Shown piece by piece: positions 1 to 9,868 of a DNA stretch of 64,000 nt. The position numbers and the translations under genes are program-made. The notes beneath the pieces were generated by a model, which was not told where the DNA came from, did no database searches, and saw only the letters and a list, made by a program, of their open reading frames with translations. Positions within the stretch are counted from its first letter, which is position 1. Each line of letters begins with the position of its first letter. Location of the stretch: contig NZ_JAJKFT010000004.1 in the NCBI RefSeq assembly GCF_020966755.1, positions 992,001 to 1,056,000 of the forward strand. Direction: 5' to 3'. Source of the stretch: Blastopirellula sediminis. Its GTDB lineage: Bacteria > Planctomycetota > Planctomycetia > Pirellulales > Pirellulaceae.

Positions 1-1016
1 TGCAGGACGTCGGTCGGGTGAAAGTCGTGACTTGGCGAGACGGCGAAGTCGGATTGATTGGCGACGGCGAAGGTGGAACCGCTCGGTTTGAGTTCGACCC
101 GGACGATGCGGTTGGTGTTGAACTGCGTCACGAACACGACGTTCGGATTTGCCTTGTCGAGGCAAAGGCCCGAGACGGCGACATGGCCGAAGTTCAACAC
201 CTCCGGCAGCAGATCGCCGGTCCGGATGAATTCGCTTTCCAGCCCTTCGGCAAAGTCGGTGCGCGGGTAGACTCCTCCCTTTTGCCAATGGACCAGGCAA
301 TCGCCCCGCGGTTGCGAGTACATCAGGTTGACCGTTCCCAGCATTTCGCCGGCCGGGGTGAAGACGATCTCGACCGGGTTGTCCATCCCGCCGGCGCAGT
401 ACGTCTGCACGTCGCTGCCGTCGAAGTTCGACGAAAAAATGCGCGCCGCTTTTCCTTTGCTGATCAGGTTGCCGGCGGCGTCTTTGATCTCGTGACCATG
501 CCGCCCTTCGCACCAATAAAGTCGACCTTCCGGGCCGAGAAACGGGCCATGGACGTCGGCCGCATTGCCGGTGTAGCCGAAGTCGCCGACCAGTTTAACC
601 CGCTCATCGGCGACGCCGTCATCGTCGGTGTCGGTCAGCTTCCAGATCGCGCCGCTCGATGCGACGTAGAGCGAGCCTTTGTGCCAAAGACAACCTTGCG
701 GAAAGGTCATCTTGTCGGCGAACATCGTCACCTTGTCGAAGACGCCATCTTTATCGACGTCTTCTAGACGCTGGACGAAGTTGGGAAGCTCTTTTTCGAG
801 TTCGGCGCGAGGGAGGTTTTGACCGGAGTTTGCCGCGACATAGAGACGCCCCTGTTCGTCGAAGTCGGCCATCAGCGGATGGGCGATCAGCGACGAAGGA
901 GCGGCGACTTCGACCGTGTAGCCCTCGGGGACCTCGAGGATCGATTCGGCGGCGTTGGTAACCGTCGTAGCGCCAAATAGGAGCAGGACCAGCACCGCGA
1001 AATATCGGCGATTCAT
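1..1016 (-). CDS. PVC-type membrane-bound dehydrogenase, N-terminal part (runs off left edge)
   Basis: An uninterrupted minus-strand frame runs from an ATG at 1016 to the window edge (about 338 codons). It begins with a signal peptide (MNRRYFAVLVLLLFGATTV, then NAAE). It continues with beta-propeller sequence typical of planctomycete glucose/sorbosone-dehydrogenase-like proteins: 'ADFDEQGRLYVAAN', 'VDKDGVFDKVTMFAD', 'DVHGPFLGPEGRLYW'. In this family the propeller is usually followed by a HEAT-like region and a C-terminal cytochrome c/heme-binding domain, which would lie outside the window. The protein is probably exported and may oxidise sugars or alcohols; the substrate is unknown. It lies 31 bp downstream of the DMF-beta-like gene on the same strand, so co-transcription is possible. 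Family assignment is firm, function inferred. Confidence 0.8.
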   Translation of the reverse strand, partial: MNRRYFAVLVLLLFGATTVTNAAESILEVPEGYTVEVAAPSSLIAHPLMADFDEQGRLYVAANSGQNLPRAELEKELPNFVQRLEDVDKDGVFDKVTMFADKMTFPQGCLWHKGSLYVASSGAIWKLTDTDDDGVADERVKLVGDFGYTGNAADVHGPFLGPEGRLYWCEGRHGHEIKDAAGNLISKGKAARIFSSNFDGSDVQTYCAGGMDNPVEIVFTPAGEMLGTVNLMYSQPRGDCLVHWQKGGVYPRTDFAEGLESEFIRTGDLLPEVLNFGHVAVSGLCLDKANPNVVFVTQFNTNRIVRVELKPSGSTFAVANQSDFAVSPSHDFHPTDVL

Positions 1017-1047
1017 CAGGAGTCTTCCGTCGTTCTAGTGAATTGAA

Positions 1048-2595
1048 TTAGGCGGTGATCGCTCGCTGCAGCAAGTTGTGCGTGATCTGTTGGACGCGGG
1101 CATCGGGGCCATGCGGGCGACTCCAATGCGACCAGGGCAACACATGCCCCGGCGGAGAGCTTAGTCCCTGCGCCCAAAAAATCGTCGCCGCGTTAAAGAC
1201 GAAGTTTCCTTTGGGGCCGGGATAGATGGTCGCGGTCCATTGTTGCGGATTGACGCCACCTTGCCACGCGGTACCAGCGCCGACCACTTGTAGGCCGGGG
1301 ATATCGGCCGGTTCGCCGTGATATTCCCAGCCGATCAAACCGGGGATGGAGTCTCCTTTTTTGACGCCGGTTCCGGCGAACATCCAGTGATCCGGTTGCG
1401 TGACGATCCAGTCGCCGCCGCCGTTAACCGGCTCGACATTCCGGGCGCCCATCAGCAGTCCTTCGTCGGGACCGTGATGCGGAAACGGACCATGGTCTTT
1501 CTCGCGATTGACGGCGTAATCGTTCGTGCCGCCGTAAGGTCCACCGCGAGAAATGGTCCGATTCGGTATGCCGACGCTGTTGTCTTGGAACGGGGTGACC
1601 CAACAGACGGCGTTGCCGGAGAGGAAGAGGAGGTTGACCCCTTCGTCTCGCATTTTCTCGACCGAGCGGAATTGCCGGATGTCCCAGTATTCGTCGTGCC
1701 CGACGCTGATGAAGGTCTTGCAGCGCAGACCGCGATCAGGGGTCAGCATGTCGCTGTTAGAGCAATAGCTGACGTCGTAGCCATGTTGTTCGAGCCAATA
1801 GGCGAGCGGGAACTCGAACGGGAGGAATTCGCCGGAGCCGACGGTGCGAGGATCGTTGACGACCCCTTGATGTTGCGCTTCGCGGCCATAGGGGCGATCA
1901 AAGCTGACGTCGGCCCAGGGCCCCTGGTTTCCTTTCGGATGGGTGTAGATTGAGTAGTTGTTGGGCCAGCGGTTGTAGGCTTGCCAGGTGTTGTCGCTGA
2001 CTTGAAACAAGATGTCGGCGGGACGTTCGTCGCGAACGACGAAGACGACGTAGCTTTGCCAGTACGCTTCGCCCGGTTCGGGGATGGTGGTGAGTCGCCC
2101 CAAGTAAACGCCGCTGATCCAGTCCGTTGGAATCGTCAGCGAAACCGTCGCTGGCCAGCGGCATTCGTGGATATTGCGTTCGCCGGGAGTCGGCGTCGCT
2201 TCGGTCTGGCTTTCCAGCGGACCGAGCGTCTTCATCAACCGCGCTCCGTCGCCGCCGTAGTACCCCATCCGGAAGATTTCGAGCTGAAACGACCGGGCCG
2301 GATTGGTCGAGACCATGATGTCGATCGACTCGCCCGGGAGGACGCTTTGCTTGCTGCAATATCCCTCGATCCAAGGAGAGCGGAAGCCGACGCTGTCGAC
2401 GCGAACGCGGGTGATCTGCCAGTCCTTGGCGCCGGGAAGGGCGTTTTCGGCAGGGATCGTATCGCGGTTGGGCTTCGGCTCGTCGGCGCGAACCGATTGT
2501 GGGGCATGAGTGACGCCGGTCGCGAGCGTGGTGGCGGCGATCGCCCCTTGCAGGAACTGGCGCCGTGGCAACTTGGCCAAGGGATCGTCAGGCAT
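1048..2595 (-). CDS. Tat-exported N,N-dimethylformamidase beta-subunit-like protein
   Basis: The 515-residue product has an early twin-arginine motif (PRRQFLQGAIAATTLATG), indicating Tat export. The body matches the large C-terminal domain of N,N-dimethylformamidase beta subunits: 'RMGYYGGDGARLM', 'VSDNTWQAYNRWPNNYSIY', 'SVGHDEYWDIRQFRSVE'. The conserved H-D-E-Y-W block lies in the domain core. Planctomycete members are secreted and mostly uncharacterised; amidase activity is not established for them. The N-terminal small-subunit contact region of true DMFase is not evident. The gene lies just upstream of the PVC dehydrogenase on the same strand, and a divergent phosphatase gene starts 268 bp away. 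Fold is well supported, substrate unknown. Confidence 0.75.
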   Translation of the reverse strand: MPDDPLAKLPRRQFLQGAIAATTLATGVTHAPQSVRADEPKPNRDTIPAENALPGAKDWQITRVRVDSVGFRSPWIEGYCSKQSVLPGESIDIMVSTNPARSFQLEIFRMGYYGGDGARLMKTLGPLESQTEATPTPGERNIHECRWPATVSLTIPTDWISGVYLGRLTTIPEPGEAYWQSYVVFVVRDERPADILFQVSDNTWQAYNRWPNNYSIYTHPKGNQGPWADVSFDRPYGREAQHQGVVNDPRTVGSGEFLPFEFPLAYWLEQHGYDVSYCSNSDMLTPDRGLRCKTFISVGHDEYWDIRQFRSVEKMRDEGVNLLFLSGNAVCWVTPFQDNSVGIPNRTISRGGPYGGTNDYAVNREKDHGPFPHHGPDEGLLMGARNVEPVNGGGDWIVTQPDHWMFAGTGVKKGDSIPGLIGWEYHGEPADIPGLQVVGAGTAWQGGVNPQQWTATIYPGPKGNFVFNAATIFWAQGLSSPPGHVLPWSHWSRPHGPDARVQQITHNLLQRAITA

Positions 2596-2863
2596 GGCGA
2601 GACTACGCGTTTTGAGGTGGGAACGGGGGGAGGTGGACCTTCATCGTAGTAAAGAAAAAAGTCGATGTCACGTGGAATCTTGCTCTGGCCGCGAAGCTTG
2701 CGCTTTAAGTGGCTTTCGATGAGCGGGTGGTGCGCCGATTGTAAAGATTTGCAGCCTTTGGGGGCTCCCAGGGAGATAATCAAGCGGGGTGATTGGTGAA
2801 GCGAAACGGGTGAAGTAGCATTTTGTTGTTCAGGTTCTCCTTTCTTGATTTTGGAATCGTTGG

Positions 2864-4306
2864 ATGACAAACATTCATTTGCTCGCTTGGTGTGCGCTGA
2901 TTTTGGGTACGTCGGCGAGCGCGGTATTCGCTCACGAGGGAGAAGAGGGGCACGCGCACGAGCCAATCGCCGTCAAACCGGCTGAGATGTACCAACCGAC
3001 CGCAATGCCGGACCGCATTGTTTTGACCTGGAGCGGCGATCCCCGCACGACCCAGGCCGTAACCTGGCGGACGTCGGTCGAAGTCGCCACGGGATTGGCT
3101 GAAATTGCCGAAGCGGAAGGAGGCCCGAACTTTCCGAAGCAGGCGACGCAGCACAAAGCGATTACCGAAGCGCTGAAAACCGATCTGAACACCGCCCACT
3201 TCCATAGCGTGAATTTCGAGAACCTGATTCCGGGAACGCGTTATGCGTATCGCGTCGGCGACGGAGTGAATTGGAGCGAGTGGTTCCAGTTTTCGACCGC
3301 CACCGAACAGCCGGAGCCGTTTTCGTTCATCTATTTTGGGGATGCGCAGAACAACATCCGTTCGATGTGGTCGCGGGTCATTCGCGAAGCGTACCGCGAC
3401 GCTCCGAAGGCGGCGTTCCTGCTGCATGCCGGTGACCTGATAAACCACGCCGACTCGGACGCCGAGTGGGGTGAGTGGTTTGGCGCCGGAGCGTGGCTGA
3501 ACGCGATGACTCCGAACGTGGCGATTCCCGGCAACCACGAGCTGGCGGAAGGTCCGAACGGAACGCGGCGCCTGACCCGACATTGGCGAACGAGTTTCGC
3601 GTTTCCCGAGAACGGACCGCGGGGACTGGAAGAAACCTGCTTTACGTTCGTCTATCACAACCTGCGGATCATTGGTCTGAACAGCAACGAACTGCACCAA
3701 GAGCAGACCGTCTGGCTTGAGAAGGTGCTGGCGGAGAACAAGTCCCCCTGGGTCATCTGTACGTTCCATCATCCGATTTACGCGACCAATAAGTATCGCG
3801 ATAACGCTGATCTGCGGGCGCTTTGGAAGCCGCTCTTCGATCGCTACAAAGTCGATCTCGTGCTGCAAGGTCACGACCATGCGTATGGGCGAACCGGATT
3901 CAACGTCCCCGGCGTCAACGTCCCGCAGAGCGAGTTCTCGACCTTCGGAGCGGCCGTGGAGCAGGCAAAGCAGGGCGCGGATGGCAAAGTGAAGGTCGGG
4001 ATGGTGAACGTTCCGACCGGCGTGCAAAACGTCGACCAACAGAACGGAACGGTCTACGTCGTCTCGGTCAGCGGGCCGAAGATGTACGACAACGCACGTT
4101 TTCCGTTCATGCTCCGCAACGGCGAAGACATTCAGCTCTACCAGATCATCCACGTCGACGGCGACAAGCTCCGCTATGAAGCGCGAACGGCGATCGGCCA
4201 GTTGTATGACGCCTTCGAACTGCGGAAGCAGGGGAAGGGAGTGAACAACCAGCTTGTCGAGATCCCGGGCGAAATTCCGGCAGTTCTCCGCGGAGCTAAA
4301 CCGTAG
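2864..4306 (+). CDS. Secreted purple acid phosphatase-like metallophosphoesterase
   Basis: The 480-residue product has a signal peptide (MTNIHLLAWCALILGTSASA, then VFAHEG). A fibronectin-like purple acid phosphatase N-domain (about 48-155; 'RIVLTWSGDP', 'AYRVGDGVNWSEW') is followed by a calcineurin-like metallophosphoesterase domain (about 160-430). The dinuclear-metal motifs are present in order: GDAQ, AGDLINHA, GNHE, TFHHP and GHDHAYGR. It should hydrolyse phosphomonoesters or related substrates outside the cytoplasm; the exact substrate is not predictable. A short His/Glu stretch (HEGEEGHAHEP) follows the signal peptide. Upstream is the divergent DMF-beta-like gene; downstream is the metal-efflux locus, with no clear operon link. 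Confidence 0.85.
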   Translation: MTNIHLLAWCALILGTSASAVFAHEGEEGHAHEPIAVKPAEMYQPTAMPDRIVLTWSGDPRTTQAVTWRTSVEVATGLAEIAEAEGGPNFPKQATQHKAITEALKTDLNTAHFHSVNFENLIPGTRYAYRVGDGVNWSEWFQFSTATEQPEPFSFIYFGDAQNNIRSMWSRVIREAYRDAPKAAFLLHAGDLINHADSDAEWGEWFGAGAWLNAMTPNVAIPGNHELAEGPNGTRRLTRHWRTSFAFPENGPRGLEETCFTFVYHNLRIIGLNSNELHQEQTVWLEKVLAENKSPWVICTFHHPIYATNKYRDNADLRALWKPLFDRYKVDLVLQGHDHAYGRTGFNVPGVNVPQSEFSTFGAAVEQAKQGADGKVKVGMVNVPTGVQNVDQQNGTVYVVSVSGPKMYDNARFPFMLRNGEDIQLYQIIHVDGDKLRYEARTAIGQLYDAFELRKQGKGVNNQLVEIPGEIPAVLRGAKP

Positions 4307-4534
4307 AAACCTGCGCGGGATTGCCTCACTGGCGTATTGCTGACCTCTATATTCCGAAAGCGAGATAAATATGCTTGCGGATTTGCCCCTATTTTATCCC
4401 CGGAATCCTGCGGGAACGGCCAGTTTTCGCGGGGCCCGTCGTCGCAGGGGGCAAAAGTCCTGTTGATCGTTGAGGGCATTCGCCGATAATTTAGCCTAGT
4501 TGGCGGGATTTCCCTGACCGGAACTAGGTACGTG

Positions 4535-4978
4535 ATGCGACATCTAGCAGTCATTCTGACGATAACGGCCATGCTGTGGCATGCGATCGTCGGTTGCTGC
4601 GCCCATCACGTCCATGCCGAAGACGCTTGCTGCCAAAGCACTTCCGGCAAATCCGCCGTCGCTGACGACCATCATGGTGGCTGCGGTCATCATCATGCCG
4701 TCGCCGAACCCGACGAAGTTGCGAACCAGACGCCGGCTTCCGAAGAGTCCGATCCGCATTCCCATTGCTCGGAACTGCGTTGCGTTTATGTGACGACCGG
4801 ATCGGACGAGATGCCGAGTGCCGACGATTGCTGGTCGCAACCCTGTTATCTGGAAACGAGTTGCGCGATTAGCCTAGTCGCTGATTGCAGCCTGCTCGAA
4901 GCTCGCCAACGCGAGGATCTTTCGCCCGACGGCCCTGCTATGCGCCGTCATCTTCTGATGGGCGTTTTGCGGATTTAA
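4535..4978 (+). CDS. Small Cys/His-rich exported protein at head of RND efflux locus
   Basis: About 147 residues. The start is ATG 4535, with an in-frame GTG immediately before it at 4532. An N-terminal hydrophobic segment (HLAVILTITAMLWHAIVGCC) resembles a signal peptide, followed by a Cys- and His-dense stretch (CCAHHVHAEDACC, HHGGCGHHHA) and further cysteines. This composition suggests binding of soft or borderline metals in the periplasm or outer envelope; that is inference. It lies 169 bp upstream of the His-rich RND adaptor on the same strand. Two other proteins of the same build (11111 and 13436) lie on the opposite strand around the TolC-like gene. No named family is recognised. Confidence 0.65.
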   Translation: MRHLAVILTITAMLWHAIVGCCAHHVHAEDACCQSTSGKSAVADDHHGGCGHHHAVAEPDEVANQTPASEESDPHSHCSELRCVYVTTGSDEMPSADDCWSQPCYLETSCAISLVADCSLLEARQREDLSPDGPAMRRHLLMGVLRI

Positions 4979-5147
4979 GTCCGTTGTAGTGCACGTTTTC
5001 CGTTTGCGCTTAGCAGAGAGGGCGACTTGCTTGTCGCCGTCATTCGCTTCGCCTAAGCGTTCTGTCGAGTTCTGGGCTGATATTGAGTTTTTCGTGCAAG
5101 TCACGAAGCATGCGTGCGTCGCCTGACGCCGGATCGGAAACAAAGAG

Positions 5148-6530
5148 ATGAACGTTCCGCAAAAAGCAGGTTCGAATGGTTTCGGGACGACGTTTGTCGT
5201 CGCCGTGATTGTCGCCGCGGTCGCGGCTGGATCGGTCTACGTCGTGATGCGGTCGACGCAGTCGGCGGCAGCTTCCGGCGATGCGCATGACGAACATGCG
5301 CATGAGGATGAACATGCCCATGATCACGCAGGGCATTCGGAAGAAGCGTCAATCAAACTAAGCGCCAACGGCTTGAAGAACATTGGCTACCGTCCCCTGA
5401 CGCTGGAGTTGGGAACCTATACGCGCCGGATCAATTTGCCGGCGATGGTGGTCGAACGCCCTGGCCGGACGCAGATCTATATTTCATCGCCGCTCACCGG
5501 CGTCGTGTCGAAGATTTACCCGATGCCGGGTGCGGCGGTTGCGGCGGGGAGCCCGCTGTTTGAGATTCGGCTAACGTTTGAAGAACTGGTCACCGCTCAG
5601 AGCGACCTGATTCGCACGCAAGAGAACCTGGACGTGGTCAATGCGGAGATCGCGCGACTCAAGTCGCTGACCGCCGGGGTCGTGCCGGGCAAACGCGTTT
5701 TGGAACAGGAATACGAGAAACAAAAGCTGGAAGCGTCGCTCAAAGCGGAACGCCAGGCGCTGCTGTTGCATGGACTGACCCAGGCTCAGATTGACGCAAT
5801 CACCGAAGAGCGGCAGTTGTTTCAGACCTTGACGGTGGTCGCGCCCGACTATGAACGAGACGGAGCGGCCTGCTCGATGGATCATTTCTTTCATGTTCAG
5901 GAGATCTCGGTCAACGTTGGCCAGCAAGTCAACGCCGGCGAGCGTTTGGGAATTCTCGCCGATCACTGCGAACTCTACATCGAAGGAAGCGCGTTTGAAG
6001 ACGACGCGTCGCGTCTGCGTGAAGCGTCCGCCAAAGGTTGGCCGGTGACCGCCCAGCTGACGTCGGGCAAGGGAGAACGCGAAACGATCGAGGGATTGCA
6101 GTTGCTCTATCTGTCGGACGTGGTTGATTGGCAGTCGCGGGCATTTCGCTTTTACATGGCGCTGCCGAACGACGTCGTCAGCGACAAGGTCGCGGCGAAC
6201 GATCAGCGTTACGTCGAATGGCGATTCAAGCCGGGGCAGCGAATGGAAGTTCGCGTGCCGGTAGAACAGTGGGAAAATCGGCTGGTCTTGCCGGTCTCGG
6301 CAATCGTCGACGAAGGCGCCGAGAGCTACGTCTATCAGCAAAACGGCGACCACTTTGACCGGGTTCCGGTCCATGTCGAGTTTCGCGATCAAGAGTCGGT
6401 CGTCGTCGCCAACGACGGATCGGTTTATCCGGGCGACGTGATCGCGGCCCGCGGAGCGTATCAGATTCATTTGGCGATCAAGAACAAGTCGGGTGGCGCG
6501 GTCGATCCGCACGCTGGGCACAACCACTAG
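5148..6530 (+). CDS. RND efflux periplasmic adaptor (membrane-fusion protein), heavy-metal type
   Basis: The 460-residue adaptor bridges the inner-membrane pump and the outer-membrane channel. One N-terminal anchor (about 12-35, VVAVIVAAVAAGSVYVVM) is followed by a His/Asp/Glu-rich segment (HDEHAHEDEHAHDHAGH), then barrel-sandwich hybrid halves ('YISSPLTGVVSKIYPMPGAA') around an alpha-hairpin (about 140-210). Beta-barrel and membrane-proximal domains follow. The protein ends in a second His-rich tail (DPHAGHNH). His-rich termini are typical of CzcB/CusB-like metal adaptors and may hand metal to the pump. The pump gene starts 63 bp downstream and the two are almost certainly one operon. Metal identity cannot be read from sequence. 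Confidence 0.85.
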   Translation: MNVPQKAGSNGFGTTFVVAVIVAAVAAGSVYVVMRSTQSAAASGDAHDEHAHEDEHAHDHAGHSEEASIKLSANGLKNIGYRPLTLELGTYTRRINLPAMVVERPGRTQIYISSPLTGVVSKIYPMPGAAVAAGSPLFEIRLTFEELVTAQSDLIRTQENLDVVNAEIARLKSLTAGVVPGKRVLEQEYEKQKLEASLKAERQALLLHGLTQAQIDAITEERQLFQTLTVVAPDYERDGAACSMDHFFHVQEISVNVGQQVNAGERLGILADHCELYIEGSAFEDDASRLREASAKGWPVTAQLTSGKGERETIEGLQLLYLSDVVDWQSRAFRFYMALPNDVVSDKVAANDQRYVEWRFKPGQRMEVRVPVEQWENRLVLPVSAIVDEGAESYVYQQNGDHFDRVPVHVEFRDQESVVVANDGSVYPGDVIAARGAYQIHLAIKNKSGGAVDPHAGHNH

Positions 6531-6593
6531 GCCGTGCCGAAAGCCGCACGTCGTAACCACGCCTTCCACGACCTTTAACCGAAGCGCCGACGC

Positions 6594-9500
6594 ATGCTCA
6601 ATTCCATCATCCGATTTTCCCTGCAAAATCGCCTGCTGGTGATCGCCTTCGCCGTATTTCTGCTGATTTACGGCGGATGGCAAGCGTATCACCTGCCGAT
6701 CGACGTCTTTCCGAATCTCAACCGCCCACGCGTCGTCGTCATGACCGAAGCGCCGGGGATGGCGCCGGAAGAAGTCGAAACGCTGATCACGTTTCCGCTG
6801 GAAACGGTCCTCAATGGTGCGACCGGCGTGCAAGCGGTACGCACGCAGTCGGGCGTCGGGCTGTCGGTCGTCTACGTCGAATTCGACTGGGGGACCGACA
6901 TCTACAACGACCGGCAGATTGTCGCCGAGCGTCTCGCCCTGGCGACCGACCAATTGCCCCGCAACGTCAAGCCGCAGTTGATGCCGATTTCCTCGATCAT
7001 GGGACAAATCATGATCATGGGGATGTACAGCGAGGGAGGGAAAACGCCGCCGATGGAGTTGCGAACGGTCGCCGACTGGGTCGTGCGGCAACGTTTGCTG
7101 ACGATCCCCGGCGTTTCGCAAGTCGTGGTGATGGGGGGCGAACGGAAGCAGTTTCAGGTGTTGGTCAACCCGAACGACATGCTTCGCTACGGCGTGACGC
7201 TCCATCAGGTCAAGCAAGCGCTGGCCGAAAGTAATCAGAACACCGCTGGCGGTTATCTCGACGAACAGGGACCCAATGAGTACCTGGTTCGAGCGTTGGG
7301 ACGCGTGACGACGGTCGACGAACTTTCCCGGATTGTGATCGCGCACCGTGAGGGGCAATCAATTCGGCTGTCGCAAGTGGCGCGAATTGTCGAAGGCGCC
7401 CAAACCAAGCGGGGCGACAGTTCCGCCTTCGCGCGTGACGAAGAAGGAAATTTCAGCGGCGGCCCGGCGGTCGTGCTGACGGTCCAGAAGCAGCCGAACG
7501 CCGATACGCGGAAGGTGACCGAGCAGGTCATCGCAGCGCTCGAAGAGTTGAAACCATCGCTTCCGGGGGACGTGCGGATCTTGCCTGATCTCTATCAGCA
7601 AAAGACGTTCATCGACTTGGCGATTCAGAACGTGATCGAGGCGCTCCGTGACGGAGGCATCTTGGTCGTGATTATTTTGTTCCTGTTTTTGATGAACCTG
7701 CGAACGACGTTCATCACGCTGACGGCGATCCCGCTTTCGATCGTGATTACGGCGCTGGTTTTTGCGTTTTTTGGGTTGTCGATCAATACGATGACGCTCG
7801 GGGGACTAGCGGTCGCAATCGGCGAATTGGTCGACGATGCGATCGTCGACGTCGAAAACATCTTTCGCCGACTGCGCGAAAACCGGCATAGCGATCATCC
7901 GAAGCACCCGCTGCTAGTCGTGTTTCAGGCGAGTTGCGAAATTCGGAACTCGATCGTCTACGGGACGCTGATCGTGGTGTTGGTCTTCGTTCCTCTCTTC
8001 GCACTGTCGGGGATGGAAGGGCGGCTGTTCGCTCCGCTGGGGGTCGCCTACATCGTGTCGCTGGTTTCTTCGCTGTTCGTCTCGCTGACGGTAACGCCGG
8101 TACTTAGCTACTGGTTGCTGGGAAACCAGAAGTTGTCGCACGACGAAAAAGATGGAATTCTGCTTCGCGTTTTGAAACGGGTCGCCGACGTGGTGATGAG
8201 TTTCAGTCTGCGTCTGGCCGGGCCAATTTTGTTGATTGCGGGGATCGTGGTCGCGGTCGCTGGTTGGGGAATGTTGCAACTGGAAAGCGACTTCCTGCCG
8301 CCGTTTAACGAAGGCGCCGTACAGATTAACGTCGTCTTGCCGCCGGGGACTTCGCTGGCGAAATCGAACGAAATCTCCGATCGCGTCGAACAGCGATTGC
8401 AGCAGATCGACGACATCGCCGCCTTCGTCCGGAAGACGGGACGCGCGGAACTCGATGAGCATGCCGAAGGGGTCAACATCAGCGAGTTCGTCGCGACGAT
8501 AAATCCCGACACGACTCGTTCGCGGGAAGAGGTGATCGAAGAAATCAGCGAAGCGTTGGCCGACGTGCCGGGGATTGTGACTGCGGTCGAACAACCGCTG
8601 GCGCACTTGATTTCGCACATGCTCTCCGGGGTGAAAGCGCAAATCGCGATCAAGTTGTACGGAGATGATCTGGACGACTTGCGGCGCTACGCCCAACGAA
8701 TGCAAGCGGCGATCGCGACGGTTCCCGGCGTCCGCGACTTGCAGATCGAGCAGCAAGTCAACATCCCGCAATTGCGGATCGAAGCGGATGGCCACAAGCT
8801 GGAACAGTACGGCCTTCGCCGGATGGACGTCAATGAGTTCGTCCAGACCGCAATGCAGGGGGAAATCGTTTCGCAGGTCTTGGATGGACAGCGGACGTTC
8901 GATCTGTTGGTGAAGTTGGACGAGCCGTTCCGGGAAGATCGGAGTGCGATGAACCGGCTGGTGTTAGAAACGCCGACCGGAGGCGCGGTGAAGCTGGAAG
9001 ACGTTGCGCGGATCTACGAGTCGGATGGGCCGAACACGATTAATCGTGAGCAAGTTCGCCGCCGGATCATTGTGCAATGCAACGTGAGCGGTCGCGGGCT
9101 GGTCGACGTAGTCGAAGACATCAAGACGCGGCTGGAGCCGATCGAAGCGAGCCTACCGACGGGATACTTTACCGAGTACAGCGGCCAGTTCGAGAGTCAA
9201 CAGTCGGCGTCGCGAATGATCGCAGTGCTTTTCGCGATCTCGATGATCGGCATGTTCCTGGTGCTTTATAAGATGTTCCATTCGGTCAATCTGTCGCTGC
9301 AGGTGATGATTGCGTTGCCGATGGCGTTTATCGGCTCGGTCGCCGCGCTCTACCTGACGCAGCAAACGTTGACGGTGGCCAGCATGGTCGGCTTCATTTC
9401 GTTGTGCGGCATCGCGTCACGCAACGGGATTCTGTTGATCAACCATTATCTGCACCTGGTGAAGTACGAAGGAGAAACCTGGTCGCAGGAGATGATTGTC

Positions 9501-9797
9501 CGCGCCGGCAAAGATCGGCTTGCGCCGGTGTTGATGACGGCCCTTACCTCCGGAATCGGCCTGGTGCCGCTCGCAATGGCGGCCGGCGAGCCAGGCAAAG
9601 AGATTTTGTACCCAGTGGCGACGGTGATCATCGGCGGTTTGATCACCAGCACCTCGCTGGAGTTTTTGGTACGGCCGGCGTTGTTCTGGACTTTAGGAAT
9701 CGGCGCGGCGCGAGCTGTCGTCGAATCGAACGAGCGACAAGTGGAACTTGTGGAAGAAGACGAAGAGGGACGCCTGTACGAAGAGCAGGCGTCTTGA
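6594..9797 (+). CDS. CzcA/CusA-family heavy-metal RND efflux pump
   Basis: At 1067 residues the length is normal for an RND pump. TM1 is at about 12-31, the second and third blocks of TM segments lie at about 345-570 and 870-1040, with two large periplasmic loops between. Family marks include 'TEAPGMAPEEVETLITFPLE' near residue 50 and the charged TM4 block (GELVDDAIVDVENIFRRLRE) whose acidic residues form the proton relay in heavy-metal RND pumps. The C-terminal half has 'MVGFISLCGIASRNGILLIN'. It exports divalent or monovalent metal ions by proton antiport with the adaptor upstream and an outer-membrane channel. The likely channel gene is at 11730 on the opposite strand rather than in this operon. 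Confidence 0.92.
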   Translation: MLNSIIRFSLQNRLLVIAFAVFLLIYGGWQAYHLPIDVFPNLNRPRVVVMTEAPGMAPEEVETLITFPLETVLNGATGVQAVRTQSGVGLSVVYVEFDWGTDIYNDRQIVAERLALATDQLPRNVKPQLMPISSIMGQIMIMGMYSEGGKTPPMELRTVADWVVRQRLLTIPGVSQVVVMGGERKQFQVLVNPNDMLRYGVTLHQVKQALAESNQNTAGGYLDEQGPNEYLVRALGRVTTVDELSRIVIAHREGQSIRLSQVARIVEGAQTKRGDSSAFARDEEGNFSGGPAVVLTVQKQPNADTRKVTEQVIAALEELKPSLPGDVRILPDLYQQKTFIDLAIQNVIEALRDGGILVVIILFLFLMNLRTTFITLTAIPLSIVITALVFAFFGLSINTMTLGGLAVAIGELVDDAIVDVENIFRRLRENRHSDHPKHPLLVVFQASCEIRNSIVYGTLIVVLVFVPLFALSGMEGRLFAPLGVAYIVSLVSSLFVSLTVTPVLSYWLLGNQKLSHDEKDGILLRVLKRVADVVMSFSLRLAGPILLIAGIVVAVAGWGMLQLESDFLPPFNEGAVQINVVLPPGTSLAKSNEISDRVEQRLQQIDDIAAFVRKTGRAELDEHAEGVNISEFVATINPDTTRSREEVIEEISEALADVPGIVTAVEQPLAHLISHMLSGVKAQIAIKLYGDDLDDLRRYAQRMQAAIATVPGVRDLQIEQQVNIPQLRIEADGHKLEQYGLRRMDVNEFVQTAMQGEIVSQVLDGQRTFDLLVKLDEPFREDRSAMNRLVLETPTGGAVKLEDVARIYESDGPNTINREQVRRRIIVQCNVSGRGLVDVVEDIKTRLEPIEASLPTGYFTEYSGQFESQQSASRMIAVLFAISMIGMFLVLYKMFHSVNLSLQVMIALPMAFIGSVAALYLTQQTLTVASMVGFISLCGIASRNGILLINHYLHLVKYEGETWSQEMIVRAGKDRLAPVLMTALTSGIGLVPLAMAAGEPGKEILYPVATVIIGGLITSTSLEFLVRPALFWTLGIGAARAVVESNERQVELVEEDEEGRLYEEQAS

Positions 9798-9868
9798 TGC
9801 GATGATTTCAGTGCGATCGTCGCACGGCGATCGCTTTCCGTTTACTAGCAACTAGGGAGAGATGACTC

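Noticed and set aside
5571-7358. 595-codon minus-strand frame
   Set aside because: Antisense to the RND adaptor and pump genes; no recognisable protein features.
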